Assembly (NCBI GenBank): GCA_903871935.1
Contig: CAIQIQ010000011.1
Span: 1 to 64,000, forward strand
DNA length: 64,000 bases
Direction of reading: 5' to 3'
Origin: an uncultured Phycisphaerales bacterium
GTDB taxonomy: Bacteria; Planctomycetota; Phycisphaerae; Tepidisphaerales; Tepidisphaeraceae
Both the position numbers and the translations under genes were made by a program. The notes under the pieces were generated by a model that did not search any database, was not told the origin of the DNA, and saw only the letters and a program-made list of their open reading frames with translations. Below are positions 9,129-17,477 of the stretch, in pieces; the stretch's first letter is position 1; every line of letters starts with the position of its first letter.

Positions 9129-10091
9129 ATGAGTCCAACCTTACGGATGGCAGTGCTGCTTGGAACCGTCGTCTGTGGAGTCTGGGCCGTCGGCCAGGCA
9201 CCGGTGTCACAACCGGCAGCCGTGTTGCCCGACCTGGGGGTTGGTGCATCGCTGCATGGCAGGCGCATCTTCCCGGCCGACAACCCGTGGAACAAGGATA
9301 TCTCCGCGGAAGCCGTCGATCCAAACAGCGCGAAGATCGTGGCGTCGATCGGGCTGGAGAAATCCCTGCATCCGGACTTTGGAACGCCGTACGGAATTCC
9401 GTACGTTGTTGTCAGCGGCACGCAGCCCAAAGTGCCGATCGTGTTCAGGTCCTATGGTGGCGAGAGCGATCCCGGGCCATACCCGATACCGCTGGATGCT
9501 CCAATAGAAGGCGGCGCAAACGCACCCGGCGATCGGCATGTGTTGGTGCTGGATCGCGACAACTGGAAGCTGTACGAACTGTTCAGAGGATTCCCGGATC
9601 TCGCGAATAAGAGGTGGGGCGCGGCCGGCGGGGCGATTTTTGATTTGAACAGCAACAAGCTCCGGCCGGCCGGCTGGTCGAGCAGTGACGCGGCCGGCTT
9701 GCCGATCTTGCCAGGTCTGGTCCGTTACGATGAGATCGTGGAGCAGGGAGAACTGACGCACGCGGTGCGCTTCACCGTCACGCGCAGCCGCCGGGCATAT
9801 GTTCCGCCGGCCACTCACTATGCCGCTCGGAGCAACGACCCCACTCTGCCGCCGATGGGCATGCGCGTGCGCCTAAAGGCCAGCTATGATATCAACGGCT
9901 TCCCGCAGGTTGCCCAGACCATTCTCAAGGGGCTAAAGAAATACGGCATGATCGTCGCCGACAACGGTGGCGACTGGTATGTCACCGGCGCACCCGATCC
10001 GCGCTGGAATGACCAGGAGATTGACACTCTCAAGCGCGTGCACGGCCGGGATTTTGAGGTAGTCAAAATGGAAGGGCTGGTGACCAGGTAA
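9129..10091 (+). CDS. Secreted protein of unknown function
   Basis: A 320-residue protein with a signal peptide (about 1-22, ending near 'VGQA'). The mature part begins 'GRRIFPADNPWNKDIS', followed by 'YGIPYVVVSGTQPKVPIVF', 'RHVLVLDRDNWKLYELF' and 'MRVRLKASYDI', phrases I associate with a conserved but unnamed exported family, without known activity. There are no cysteines or lipobox in the mature region. It stands alone between hairpins: a leader dyad at 9086-9119 and a stem-loop at 10074-10103 whose loop contains the stop codon. Gene reality is well supported by length and composition; function is open. Confidence 0.8.
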   Translation: MSPTLRMAVLLGTVVCGVWAVGQAPVSQPAAVLPDLGVGASLHGRRIFPADNPWNKDISAEAVDPNSAKIVASIGLEKSLHPDFGTPYGIPYVVVSGTQPKVPIVFRSYGGESDPGPYPIPLDAPIEGGANAPGDRHVLVLDRDNWKLYELFRGFPDLANKRWGAAGGAIFDLNSNKLRPAGWSSSDAAGLPILPGLVRYDEIVEQGELTHAVRFTVTRSRRAYVPPATHYAARSNDPTLPPMGMRVRLKASYDINGFPQVAQTILKGLKKYGMIVADNGGDWYVTGAPDPRWNDQEIDTLKRVHGRDFEVVKMEGLVTR

Positions 10092-10103
10092 GGCCACCAG
10101 CCC
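10074..10103. terminator. Stem-loop overlapping stop codon
   Basis: GGGCTGGTGACC (10074-10085) pairs with GGCCACCAGCCC (10092-10103) with one G-T pair; the loop AGGTAA carries the TAA stop. It lies 24 bp from the stop of the convergent SGNH gene (10127), so it can serve both directions. Confidence 0.6.
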
Positions 10104-10126
10104 CGCTTCTGTTCAGGTTGGCAAGA

Positions 10127-11353
10127 CTATTTGCCGTTCTGGATGGCCTGGAAGACCAGGTCGCGGAACATGTCCTTGCCTTTTTGGCCGAGGTGGACGT
10201 TGTCCCAATGCCAGAAGTTCATCTTCAGGGTTTCCTCGGCGGTGCCGAGTTTGCGGGCTTCAGTCGCCAGGTCGACGAGGCCGACTTTCTTCTCGGCCGC
10301 GACATCGCGGCCGGCCTGCTCGAGATCCTTGTAGGTATCCCAACGCTTGAAGCCAGGGCAGGTCGTGACGATCAGGATGTCAGCCGAACCCTTGGTATCG
10401 CGGCGGATGCGGTCGACGGCATGCTCCAGGTTGTTCTTGAACATGGCGCCGGTGACCTTGGTGTCAAAGTCGTTGCCGCCGAAGTTGATGATGACGAGGT
10501 CGGGATTAGGGGCGAGTTTCTCCCATCTGGGCATGGTCACGATGTTCTGGCTGAGCGTTGTCCCGCCGGCGGCCGGGTTGATGACCTTGGCGTCCACGCC
10601 GACTTCCTTGAGCTTGTCCGCGAGCATTTGCGGCCAGGCGATCTTGGTGTTGGAGTTGTGCTTGGTGTCGGTCAGCGAGTCTCCCATGGTGACGATGGTG
10701 ATGGGCTTCTTGGCCTTGATCTTCTGGGCGATCTGCGCCAGTCCGGTGGACGTTGCGGTGTAGTCGGTCGTATCGGCGGGAGGCAGCTTCTTCTCCAGCA
10801 CAACGTTCTCGATCGTGTAGGAATAGGCCGGGTAGTCGCGCCAGTAGAACCACTTGCCCAGCGACATGGCGACGAACTTGGAGGGAGCGGTGCCCTTGGC
10901 CGGGTCAACAAATGGGCCGGTCAGTTCGGGGGCCAGGTCCGACCAGCGGACGGTGATCTTCTTCCACTCGGTGGAGTCGATGGGAAAGGCGTACGCGTAA
11001 CGCAAGGCGTAAGTGTCGTCCATCAGCTCGATTCCGCCGAGGCTGTCGGAGCCATCGCCCTTGACCCAGAAGCTGAAGCCGTCGGTCTGGTCCCAGTCGG
11101 GAGTCGCCTTCAGAGGGTTGGTGAACAGGCCGGTACCGGAAGGGAAGGTGAGCTTGGCGGCCTTGCCGGACTTGCCGTCGACGACCTCGATGGTGCCAAT
11201 CGGTGCCATCTTCTCGTCCTTGCCTTTCACTTCCTGAGGCTTGGCCTTGGTTGGGTCGATCATCGGGATGTTCTGTCCGAACGCGCGAGCAGAAACCGCG
11301 AACATGGCCAGCAGGACGGCACCGGCCGATACGAACAACCGCATACGATTCAC
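10127..11353 (-). CDS. Secreted SGNH/GDSL hydrolase with N-terminal beta-sandwich
   Basis: A 408-residue exported esterase-like protein. A signal peptide (about 1-25, 'LLAMFAVSARAFGQ') precedes a region of about 170 residues resembling a carbohydrate-binding beta-sandwich ('FSFWVKGDGSDSLGGIELMDD'). The SGNH domain follows: block I 'MGDSLTD' with Ser at about 226, block III 'NFGGNDF' at about 290, and block V 'WDNVH' at about 383-386. It probably removes acyl groups from polysaccharide. Start choice: GTG 11353 has AAGGAG six bases upstream, better than an ATG at 11380 (before the ribosome site) or 11344. Confidence 0.85.
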   Translation of the reverse strand: MNRMRLFVSAGAVLLAMFAVSARAFGQNIPMIDPTKAKPQEVKGKDEKMAPIGTIEVVDGKSGKAAKLTFPSGTGLFTNPLKATPDWDQTDGFSFWVKGDGSDSLGGIELMDDTYALRYAYAFPIDSTEWKKITVRWSDLAPELTGPFVDPAKGTAPSKFVAMSLGKWFYWRDYPAYSYTIENVVLEKKLPPADTTDYTATSTGLAQIAQKIKAKKPITIVTMGDSLTDTKHNSNTKIAWPQMLADKLKEVGVDAKVINPAAGGTTLSQNIVTMPRWEKLAPNPDLVIINFGGNDFDTKVTGAMFKNNLEHAVDRIRRDTKGSADILIVTTCPGFKRWDTYKDLEQAGRDVAAEKKVGLVDLATEARKLGTAEETLKMNFWHWDNVHLGQKGKDMFRDLVFQAIQNGK

Positions 11354-11674
11354 AGGCAACTCCTTATCGGAACGCCCCATTTCCGGGGCTATCTGTGTGT
11401 CGGGAACAAACTTTGTTGGCGCTCACTGATCTACCGCATTCGTGGCTGTGCGTTGTCATTGCGTCGCCATTTTCCCCGTCATTTCAGAGGCGTGCGCTGG
11501 AGGGCGACTTGGTGGTTGGCCATCGGACGGCAAATGAGACTCGTACGGATGATGGCCTGACGGGCGGGGACGGAGCATTTGAGAGAACAGGCTTTCCCCC
11601 GTTTGCTTTGGTCACTACGATGCTCGCCAAGCATTGCAAGAGAGACCGTGTTGAAACAGGTAACGAGGATGAAC

Positions 11675-13840
11675 ATGAGCAAACGGCACCTTCTGGACCA
11701 ACTGCTGATCGAGCCTGTCGCGCTGCATGAGCGGGGTAGAACGAGCCGCTTGAAGGCTCAAGTGCAGCGCCGCGATGAGGAGGGTGCGAGGATCCATGAG
11801 GTGTCGGTTGCGCTGCCGGAAGGCGGGCGCCCGGGCGTGGTGGAGCAGGTGCGCCTCTTCGATATCGATCTGGGCATTAAGGGCCTGGAAGTGTACCAGG
11901 AGCAGTACTACATGCCCGGCAACTCACGCGGGTTCCGCAGCCTGCGGGGCGGGGAAAAGCCACCGAAGATTAAGTGGTGGGGAGCAACGCATGGCGATGA
12001 ATGGCAACTCCTTTGCCACCCCATGACGGTGATCCAACTCGGGCCAAAGGATATCGTGCTGGTGGGGTTCACGACCGGGAGCAGATGGGAGGCATATCTG
12101 CTGCTGGATACTCGTGGGAAGAGCATCCGTCTGTCGGCGTGGTGCAATCTGTTTGGGCGACAGATGCAGCCGGGACAACAGGTGGCGATGGAGGAGTTTG
12201 TGGTGGTCCGCGGACGGACATTCGCGGAGTGTGTGAATGTCTTTGCCCGCCGCACGGCCGACCTCGCCCACGCGCGGGTGCCGCGCAAGACCGTCATCGG
12301 ATGGAGCGACTGGCAATACTGGCGCGAGGAGAAGAGCGAAAAAGATCTGCGCGAGAGCCTGCCGGTGCTAGAGAGCCTTAAGCCAACGGGGATGCGTTAC
12401 CTCATCGTCGATGGCGGCTGGTGCGACCACGCCAGCGAGTGGCTCACGCCCTGCCACAAGTACCCCTCGGGGATGAAGAAGCTGTCGGCCATGCTGCGCC
12501 AGCGCAGGTTGGAGCTTGGACTGTGGCTTGCTCCGTATCTCACCAACGTCGCGACGAAGGTTGTCCGCCAGCATCCCGAGTGGATGATCCGCGATGCCAA
12601 GACAGGCAAACCACTGGTGCGCAAGACCTCCAATGTTGGCCAGTGCATGATGATCGACTACACGGTGCCCGAGGCGATGCAGTGGCTGCGCAACATTGTC
12701 CGCACCTTCGTCCGCGATTGGAAGATCGGTTACCTGAAACTCGATGGCCCGAGCCTTGCGCACTATCTCGGAGGCATCTTCCGCGAGAAGAATGTGACGC
12801 CGGTCGAGGTGATTCGCCGCACACTGCAGGTCATCCGCGAAGAATGCGGTGAGAATGTCATCGTGGAAGGTGAAGGGCTGTTTGGCCCATCCATCGGTCT
12901 GGTGGAGACCCAGCGCGTCAGCCAGGACAATCATCCGTTCTGGTATCACCTGGAAGGCCAGCCCTGCCTGAAAGAGAACCTCAAGAACGAACTGCTGGCC
13001 TCCTACATGCATGGCCGCTACTGGCACAACCACCGCGAGAATGTCATCATTCGCGACTTCCTGTCACCTTTCCACGCGTGGGAAGGCATCGGCGAGGGCC
13101 GCAAAGACTGCACGCTCAATGAGAATGAGCTGCAGAGCTATCTCTCGGGGGCGACGCTCTCGGGCGGGGCGATGCTCCTTACCGAGCCGATGGCGCAGCT
13201 TGCCCGCAGCCCCAGGCACATGGAACTGATCAGCCGCTTTCTGCCGCACTATGAGCCGGGCGTGGGCGGCGCTGCACCGATTGACACGTTCCGCGGGGAT
13301 GGGCGGCAACCCGCGGTTTACGCTATGCCCATCCACCGCTCGTTTGAGGACTGGCATGTTGCGGGGATCTTCAATATGGAAGACCTGTACGAGAACTTTG
13401 TCCTGCCGCTGGGCGATGTGGCGGGTCCGGGCAGCTACCACATCTTTGACTATTGGACGGAGCAGTATCTTGGGCGATGTCGCGGCGATGTGGCGATCAA
13501 AGATGTGCCCGCGCATGGCTGCAGAATCCTGGCCATCCGCCGGGCAACCGGAGTGCCGCAACTGGTGGGCACGAACATGCACATCCTGCAGGGCGCGGTG
13601 GACATCGACGACTGCCGCTTTGAGGGTCAGACATTGAACATCGTCGTCGGCCACCCCATGCAGCGCGACCGGAAGCTGTTCATCTGGCACCCCAAGGATT
13701 GGCGGTTGGCCGATGTGAAGACCGATGCGAGAGATTACCTGGTGGATGATCGGCAGTCGCCGGTCACTTGCATCCACTTCAACGGCGGGAAGAAGACCAA
13801 GTTCGCGCTTCGCTGGAGAGGGCCGGGCGGGCGGCGATAG
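11675..13840 (+). CDS. GH36/alpha-galactosidase-type glycosidase
   Basis: About 721 residues, no signal peptide. The N-terminal third is beta-rich, then a TIM barrel with GH-clan-D features: 'GWSDWQYW' near 208-216, 'LIVDGGWCDHASEW', 'LGLWLAPYLTNVATKV' and the nucleophile-type 'YLKLDG' (Asp near 357), and 'NVIVEGEG' further on. The C-terminal part is a beta-domain. The family removes alpha-linked galactose or moves it between sugars; the real substrate is unknown and the weak match leaves room for another clan-D family. ATG 11675 is six bases after GAGG; ATG 11669 is an alternative. No partner genes adjoin it. Confidence 0.8.
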   Translation: MSKRHLLDQLLIEPVALHERGRTSRLKAQVQRRDEEGARIHEVSVALPEGGRPGVVEQVRLFDIDLGIKGLEVYQEQYYMPGNSRGFRSLRGGEKPPKIKWWGATHGDEWQLLCHPMTVIQLGPKDIVLVGFTTGSRWEAYLLLDTRGKSIRLSAWCNLFGRQMQPGQQVAMEEFVVVRGRTFAECVNVFARRTADLAHARVPRKTVIGWSDWQYWREEKSEKDLRESLPVLESLKPTGMRYLIVDGGWCDHASEWLTPCHKYPSGMKKLSAMLRQRRLELGLWLAPYLTNVATKVVRQHPEWMIRDAKTGKPLVRKTSNVGQCMMIDYTVPEAMQWLRNIVRTFVRDWKIGYLKLDGPSLAHYLGGIFREKNVTPVEVIRRTLQVIREECGENVIVEGEGLFGPSIGLVETQRVSQDNHPFWYHLEGQPCLKENLKNELLASYMHGRYWHNHRENVIIRDFLSPFHAWEGIGEGRKDCTLNENELQSYLSGATLSGGAMLLTEPMAQLARSPRHMELISRFLPHYEPGVGGAAPIDTFRGDGRQPAVYAMPIHRSFEDWHVAGIFNMEDLYENFVLPLGDVAGPGSYHIFDYWTEQYLGRCRGDVAIKDVPAHGCRILAIRRATGVPQLVGTNMHILQGAVDIDDCRFEGQTLNIVVGHPMQRDRKLFIWHPKDWRLADVKTDARDYLVDDRQSPVTCIHFNGGKKTKFALRWRGPGGRR

Positions 13841-13852
13841 CTTCGAGGTGCC

Positions 13853-13875
13853 AGGCTCTGTCCGAAAATGCCATG
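13853..13875. repeat. Degenerate copy of the AGGCTCTGTCTGA repeat
   Basis: Just after the GH36 stop, AGGCTCTGTCCGAAAATGCC then CATG resembles the head of the elements at 3961 and 56339 (AGGCYCTGTCTGA plus CCCATG). The right arm of the palindrome is not visible, so this looks like a truncated copy. Confidence 0.45.
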
Positions 13876-14076
13876 CGGGACCAAGTTGCGTGCTACATGT
13901 AGCGGCGGTCGAGATTCTGGCGACTATGCCTTAAATATAGTACTGGACTTAAGTTACAGCAGATGACGTGGCAAAAAATGGCGGCGCGATTCCTCAAGTG
14001 TAGCATCGGCGGCGAGGCGAGAGAACGGAAGTGGCGGTGGCCGCGTGAGTTACAGCAGATCCTGGCGGCTGTTAGG

Positions 14077-14147
14077 GTGTAGCAGGGGTGTAGCAAAGTG
14101 TAGCATTGTGTAGCAGAAGTGTAGCAAAGTGTAGCACGGGTGTAACA
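14077..14147 (+). repeat. Seven GTGTAGCA repeats at helical spacing
   Basis: GTGTAGCA starts at 14077, 14088, 14098, 14108, 14119 and 14129, and GTGTAACA at 14140. The steps are 11, 10, 10, 11, 10 and 11, a mean of 10.5 bp, which is the DNA helical repeat, so all copies face the same side of the duplex. Further single copies occur at 13998 and, as TTGTAGCA, at 14499. The period is not a multiple of three, which argues against coding. Confidence 0.9.
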
Positions 14148-14235
14148 AAGGGAGGATGAAGGGAGAAGGATGAAGGATGAACCAGAGGCGGGCGCAGGAC
14201 AGGACATGGGTGGCGCAGATGGCCGCGGAAAAAAA

Positions 14236-14263
14236 GTGTGACATAGTGTGACAAAGTGGGACA
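14236..14263 (+). repeat. Three GTGTGACA-type repeats, 10-bp period
   Basis: GTGTGACA at 14236 and 14246, and GTGGGACA at 14256, follow an A-run. They look like a diverged second array of the GTGTAGCA kind, again phased on one helix face. Confidence 0.85.
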
Positions 14264-14606
14264 TTGTCCAGCAAGAACGTAATACAAAATGCGTAGTACG
14301 TGGCAGCCGGCGGAATCCCGGGAGATCCACGGACGGTGAGTCGGTGGGCTTTGGGTGGTGGGGATATTCGGTTGTCAAAGATCCGAGCGCGGAAAAAAAC
14401 ACGCTCTCTATATATATGAGGTGGTCGGGCAGATTTTTGTTCGAAAAAGGCTGAAAAACGAGGGTTCCAAAAAATTCCGAGATTTTTGGAGGGCAAGATT
14501 GTAGCAAGGGGACGCGTCGGAGAGGCGCCAGTGTGGGTTACGGGACGTTCCTTATCAGTCCTTCCGGCTCTCTGGCTTACGGCACTTGCGGGACAGCAGG
14601 ACCGGG

Positions 14607-16292
14607 TCAGGCGGGGGTGATCTTGCCCAGGATGGTGTCCTGTACGGCAGCGGTGTCCCAAAGGCCTGTGTCATTCCGGCCGCCCCGGGCATCGAGAATG
14701 TCTATTACGCCATCGGCGGCTTCATAGCGGTTGGTGCCGGCGTTGCCGGCCAGCAGGTCGCTACCCAATCCCCCTGCCAGCGTGTCGTTGCCCGAGCCGC
14801 CGGTGATGGTGTCGTTGCCGGCATCGCCGTAGAGGATATTGGGCTGGTCGCCAGAGCCGGTGCCGGCGGTGATCAGGTCGTTGCCGGAGCCGCCGTGGAT
14901 GGCGTTGGCTCCGGAGCCGGCGGTGATGGTGTCGTCCCCGGTGCCGCCGTCGATGTAGTTGGTGCCGTTGCCGGCCAGGAGGGCGTCGTTGCCGTTGCCA
15001 CTAATGATGGTGTCATTGCCATCGCCCGAGAAGATCGAATCGGCGGCCTTGGAACCAAGGATCGAGTCGTTGCCCGAGCCGGTGGTGATGGTTACGGGGA
15101 TGGAGAGCTTGCTGGCATCGATGCTGTCGTTGCCGCCTTGGCCAGTGATGATGATGCCGCGGACGATGGCGAGGGGAAGGGAGTCGGGGACGCCGTTGCG
15201 GTAACAGGTGAGGGTCTTGCCTTTGACGGCGAAGGTGATGGTGTCGTCGGAGGTGGTGCCGTTGACATGGAGGATGCCGTCGGAGGAGAGGCAGAGGTAT
15301 TTGGCCCAGTCGGGGAGAGAAGCAAGTTCTTGTTGTGTGGGCGTGGTCCCGGTGGCCGCCACTTTGATTATGCCGAGTCCTTGAACGAAGTAATCTGTCT
15401 CCTTCTGGTGTATCGACTGCACGACACCGTTGCTGTAGGAGAGGACCGTCTGCATCTCCCACGTGATGGGCATCACCTGAGTGAATCCCAGCCCATTGGC
15501 GAGCCGAACTGAGCGCAGCGGCTGAACGCTGAGGGTCACTTTCGCAGTGCCCGCGCCAGTAATGCGGCCCAAAGCGGGGTACGTACCAACAAAGCTTAGG
15601 TGGACTCCGTCCCAAGTGTGCGACCATCCACCGTGCTGGTCCAGCACATAGGATGGACAGCTTGGCGAAGAGTCGATCGTGACACTGTTGCCGCTGCTCC
15701 AATAGTGACTTTGGGTCCGAACCTGCGAGAGGATTCCATCCGATAGGTGGTAGTAGTCCGCGGCATCCACTTCAGCCCCCGAACGAGTGTAGTCCTGGTT
15801 GCTGGTGACCAGAATGGCCGGAGTACCATTGAGCGCACTGTTCGTCAGAGTGTAAGTCCACGTGGCTTGTTTGCCCTCCTCCACGCCCCGATAGTTCCAT
15901 ACCAGCCCGTCGATAATGGGGTAGTAATCCGGAGCCGGGTTGACGGGGATCTGGATCTGATAGTCGCTGTGGGTGCCGAGGGGATCGTTAATGCGGGCGG
16001 AGATGGTGTGGGGGCCGACGCTGGCGAGTTCGGCGGCGGGGACATCGCAGGCGGGAGAGGTGCTGCTGTCCACCTCAAAGGTGCCGTCGTTATTCAGGTC
16101 GTAGCTGTAGGTGGTGCCGGGGGCAAGGTCCTGGGTGCCGGTGAAGGCGACCTGGCCGGAGGAGCCAAGGGTGACGGCGCCGGGGGTGTAGAAGACGGGG
16201 GCGGCGGCCAGGAGCTGGCGTGGTTCGAGGGGTTCGGGGTGGATACGGGGATGAGAGGTCCGAGAGGTGCGGATGCGTGAGATACGGTTCAT
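14607..16292 (-). CDS. LEPR-XLL surface protein with RTX calcium-binding repeats
   Basis: A 561-residue protein. Residues 18-28 carry PLEPRQLLAA, the planctomycete N-terminal sorting-type motif (LEPR-XLL) that replaces a classical signal peptide here. About residues 30-115 resemble a PKD/Ig-like domain ('PGTTYSYDLNNDGTFE'). A beta-rich part follows. From about 345 to 525 are haemolysin-type repeats of the GGxGxDxx kind ('GSGNDSILGS', 'GGTGDDTITAG'), which bind calcium after export. Likely an extracellular or surface protein. The other such protein in the window is at 25077. The gene stands alone. Confidence 0.85.
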   Translation of the reverse strand: MNRISRIRTSRTSHPRIHPEPLEPRQLLAAAPVFYTPGAVTLGSSGQVAFTGTQDLAPGTTYSYDLNNDGTFEVDSSTSPACDVPAAELASVGPHTISARINDPLGTHSDYQIQIPVNPAPDYYPIIDGLVWNYRGVEEGKQATWTYTLTNSALNGTPAILVTSNQDYTRSGAEVDAADYYHLSDGILSQVRTQSHYWSSGNSVTIDSSPSCPSYVLDQHGGWSHTWDGVHLSFVGTYPALGRITGAGTAKVTLSVQPLRSVRLANGLGFTQVMPITWEMQTVLSYSNGVVQSIHQKETDYFVQGLGIIKVAATGTTPTQQELASLPDWAKYLCLSSDGILHVNGTTSDDTITFAVKGKTLTCYRNGVPDSLPLAIVRGIIITGQGGNDSIDASKLSIPVTITTGSGNDSILGSKAADSIFSGDGNDTIISGNGNDALLAGNGTNYIDGGTGDDTITAGSGANAIHGGSGNDLITAGTGSGDQPNILYGDAGNDTITGGSGNDTLAGGLGSDLLAGNAGTNRYEAADGVIDILDARGGRNDTGLWDTAAVQDTILGKITPA

Positions 16293-16330
16293 GTTTTTAT
16301 TCTCCCAATAGCCGAATGATCAGCGGAACA

Positions 16331-16351
16331 GCCGCCCTTGGTGAAGGCGGC
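16331..16351. terminator. GC-rich hairpin downstream of the 16453-16863 gene
   Basis: GCCGCC and GGCGGC arms with a nine-base loop. It lies after the minus-strand gene ending at 16453 and before the start of the RTX gene, so it may end the former; no T-run follows. Confidence 0.35.
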
Positions 16352-16401
16352 GGAACAAGGTATATCAATCATACCGGTCCCTACCAAATCGAACTGCGTC
16401 C

Positions 16402-16425
16402 TGTTTTCTGGTTTGTTTTCTGGTT
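16402..16425. repeat. Tandem 12-bp duplication TGTTTTCTGGTT
   Basis: Two exact adjacent copies, about 110-130 bp upstream of the RTX gene start on the minus strand. It could be two regulator sites or slippage. Confidence 0.8.
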
Positions 16426-16452
16426 CGACGGAATGCAACAGTTGCCGTACTG

Positions 16453-16863
16453 TCAGTAGCCAGGAGGCCATCGTTTCTCCTCTCGTATTCTGCGTGCCAG
16501 TTCCTCCGCCTGTTTCTGAGTTCTTCCAGAGCCGATCACCATATTCCAGTAAGGATCAAGGCTGACGCCGCCATGGTCCTCGGGACGCGGAAGCGGCACG
16601 CTCCGGTCGCCTCGGCGGCGTTTGGCACATCGCTCATCCATGTCTTCCGCGAATGAGCGTTCATCGAAGATATATGCCACAGCATCCTCTTCACGGATAA
16701 AGGCGCCCATGGGCAGCCATTGCCAACGCTCCGAACTGGCAACGATCCACTGATCGCCCTCACGCACCAGATCGATTACGCCGCCACGTCGGTCTCGCAC
16801 AGGTAAGCGTCCCGCAGGGACGCCTGCGGCCGTCAGTCGCTTGATCATCTCGTCCCAATCCAT
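16453..16863 (-). CDS. Hypothetical protein, 136 residues
   Basis: A soluble, charged protein with two parts: a first half 'MIKRLTAAGVPAGRLPVRDRR' onward with a short beta pattern ('DQWIVASSERWQWLPMGAF'), and a C-terminal arginine/glutamate-rich tail ('RTQKQAEELARRIREEKRWPPGY') likely helical. I do not recognise a family. The ATG at 16863 follows GGAGGT, a strong ribosome site; a longer frame upstream of it looks like read-through. The neighbourhood (RAYT remnant, REPs) is accessory-like. Confidence 0.6.
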   Translation of the reverse strand: MDWDEMIKRLTAAGVPAGRLPVRDRRGGVIDLVREGDQWIVASSERWQWLPMGAFIREEDAVAYIFDERSFAEDMDERCAKRRRGDRSVPLPRPEDHGGVSLDPYWNMVIGSGRTQKQAEELARRIREEKRWPPGY

Positions 16864-16951
16864 AGTACCTCCAGCGTAGCCTCTTCTAGCGGATCGGCCA
16901 CCATGTGGCGGTTTGCGACGGGATCGGAAAAGAGGACGCGGTTCGAATTGA

Positions 16952-17152
16952 TCACGATTCCTCCTGTCTAACCGGAGTTCTTGCCAACTCCACCATAGCT
17001 CGCCGGGAGGGACGACCCTGTCTTCGGATGGTTGACTCCAGACCAAGCTCGCGCACCATCTGCTGCTGCCACTTCTCATCACCAAATGGGCAGCCGCGAC
17101 TCACGCTCCGGCGCAATGCCTCGGGCTCTGCCATCCTTGCCCTGTAGCTCAT
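16952..17152 (-). pseudogene. C-terminal remnant of a REP-associated transposase (RAYT)
   Basis: About 60 residues with the hallmark end of TnpA-REP/Y1 transposases: 'EALRRSVSRGCPFGDEKW' then 'ELGLESTIRRQGRP', matching the family pattern 'IR-SV-RG-PFGS--W---A--LGLESTLRPRGRP'. The catalytic HUH motif and tyrosine part are missing, so the gene is inactive. REP-like palindromes lie right beside it (17267-17293, 17451-17477), as expected for its substrates. Confidence 0.75.
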
Positions 17153-17266
17153 GAGAACAAGGCTACATTAGTCGCGTGTGCCAATCAATTCGGCCGGGCC
17201 GCGGAAAGCTGGGAACGCGCGTGAGGCGAGGTCGGATCGGGGCAGGCCGCGCGGGCGACGGCTCAC

Positions 17267-17293
17267 GTTGACGGGCGGGGTCGCCCGTCCTAC
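17267..17293. repeat. REP-like palindrome 1
   Basis: GTTGACGGGCGGGGTCGCCC then GTCCTAC; ACGGGCG pairs with CGCCCGT. A near-identical unit lies at 17451. The two are in the same orientation, 184 bp apart, next to a RAYT remnant. Confidence 0.75.
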
Positions 17294-17450
17294 AGAAAGC
17301 CGGGAGTGCGCGGGTGATCGGGGGCGGGCTGCGCTAACAAGAGGACGCAGTTCGGAATTCGCTGGAGAAGACCGGGACGCGCGCGTTGAAATGGACACGG
17401 GCCTCTAGAGATGTTGGCATCCGGGGCGGGTTGCGCGGGGTGCGTTTTAC

Positions 17451-17477
17451 GCTGACGGGCGAGGTCGCCCGTCCTAC
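17451..17477. repeat. REP-like palindrome 2, containing a stop codon
   Basis: GCTGACGGGCGAGGTCGCCC then GTCCTAC; same arms as REP 1. The minus-strand stop codon of the persulfide dioxygenase gene (17474-17476, TAG) lies inside it, so the repeat has set the end of that protein and may act as its terminator. Confidence 0.75.

Larger units (their letters stand above)
13841..14606. other. 766-bp non-coding block rich in TGTAGC repeats
   Basis: Lies between convergent genes ending at 13840 and 14607. Long frames on the minus strand here consist of repeat translations (CYT-rich) and are not genes. Contents from left: a decayed palindromic repeat, the palindrome GCTACATGTAGC (13892-13903), two copies of AGTTACAGCAGAT (13952-13964 and 14048-14060), the phased arrays listed separately, and an AT-rich tract with A-runs around 14392-14492. 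It could hold a non-coding RNA, a binding platform or a mobile-element scar. Confidence 0.6.

Noticed and set aside
10118..11560. 480-codon plus-strand frame opposite the SGNH hydrolase
   Set aside because: Antisense shadow; repeats of E/V/G/D with no recognisable domain.
14077..14147. CRISPR array
   Set aside because: Units of 8 bp with 2-3-bp gaps cannot be repeat-spacer units, and no cas genes are near.
13893..14661. Two minus-strand frames rich in CYT units
   Set aside because: They are translations of the phased repeat array, whose period is not a multiple of three.
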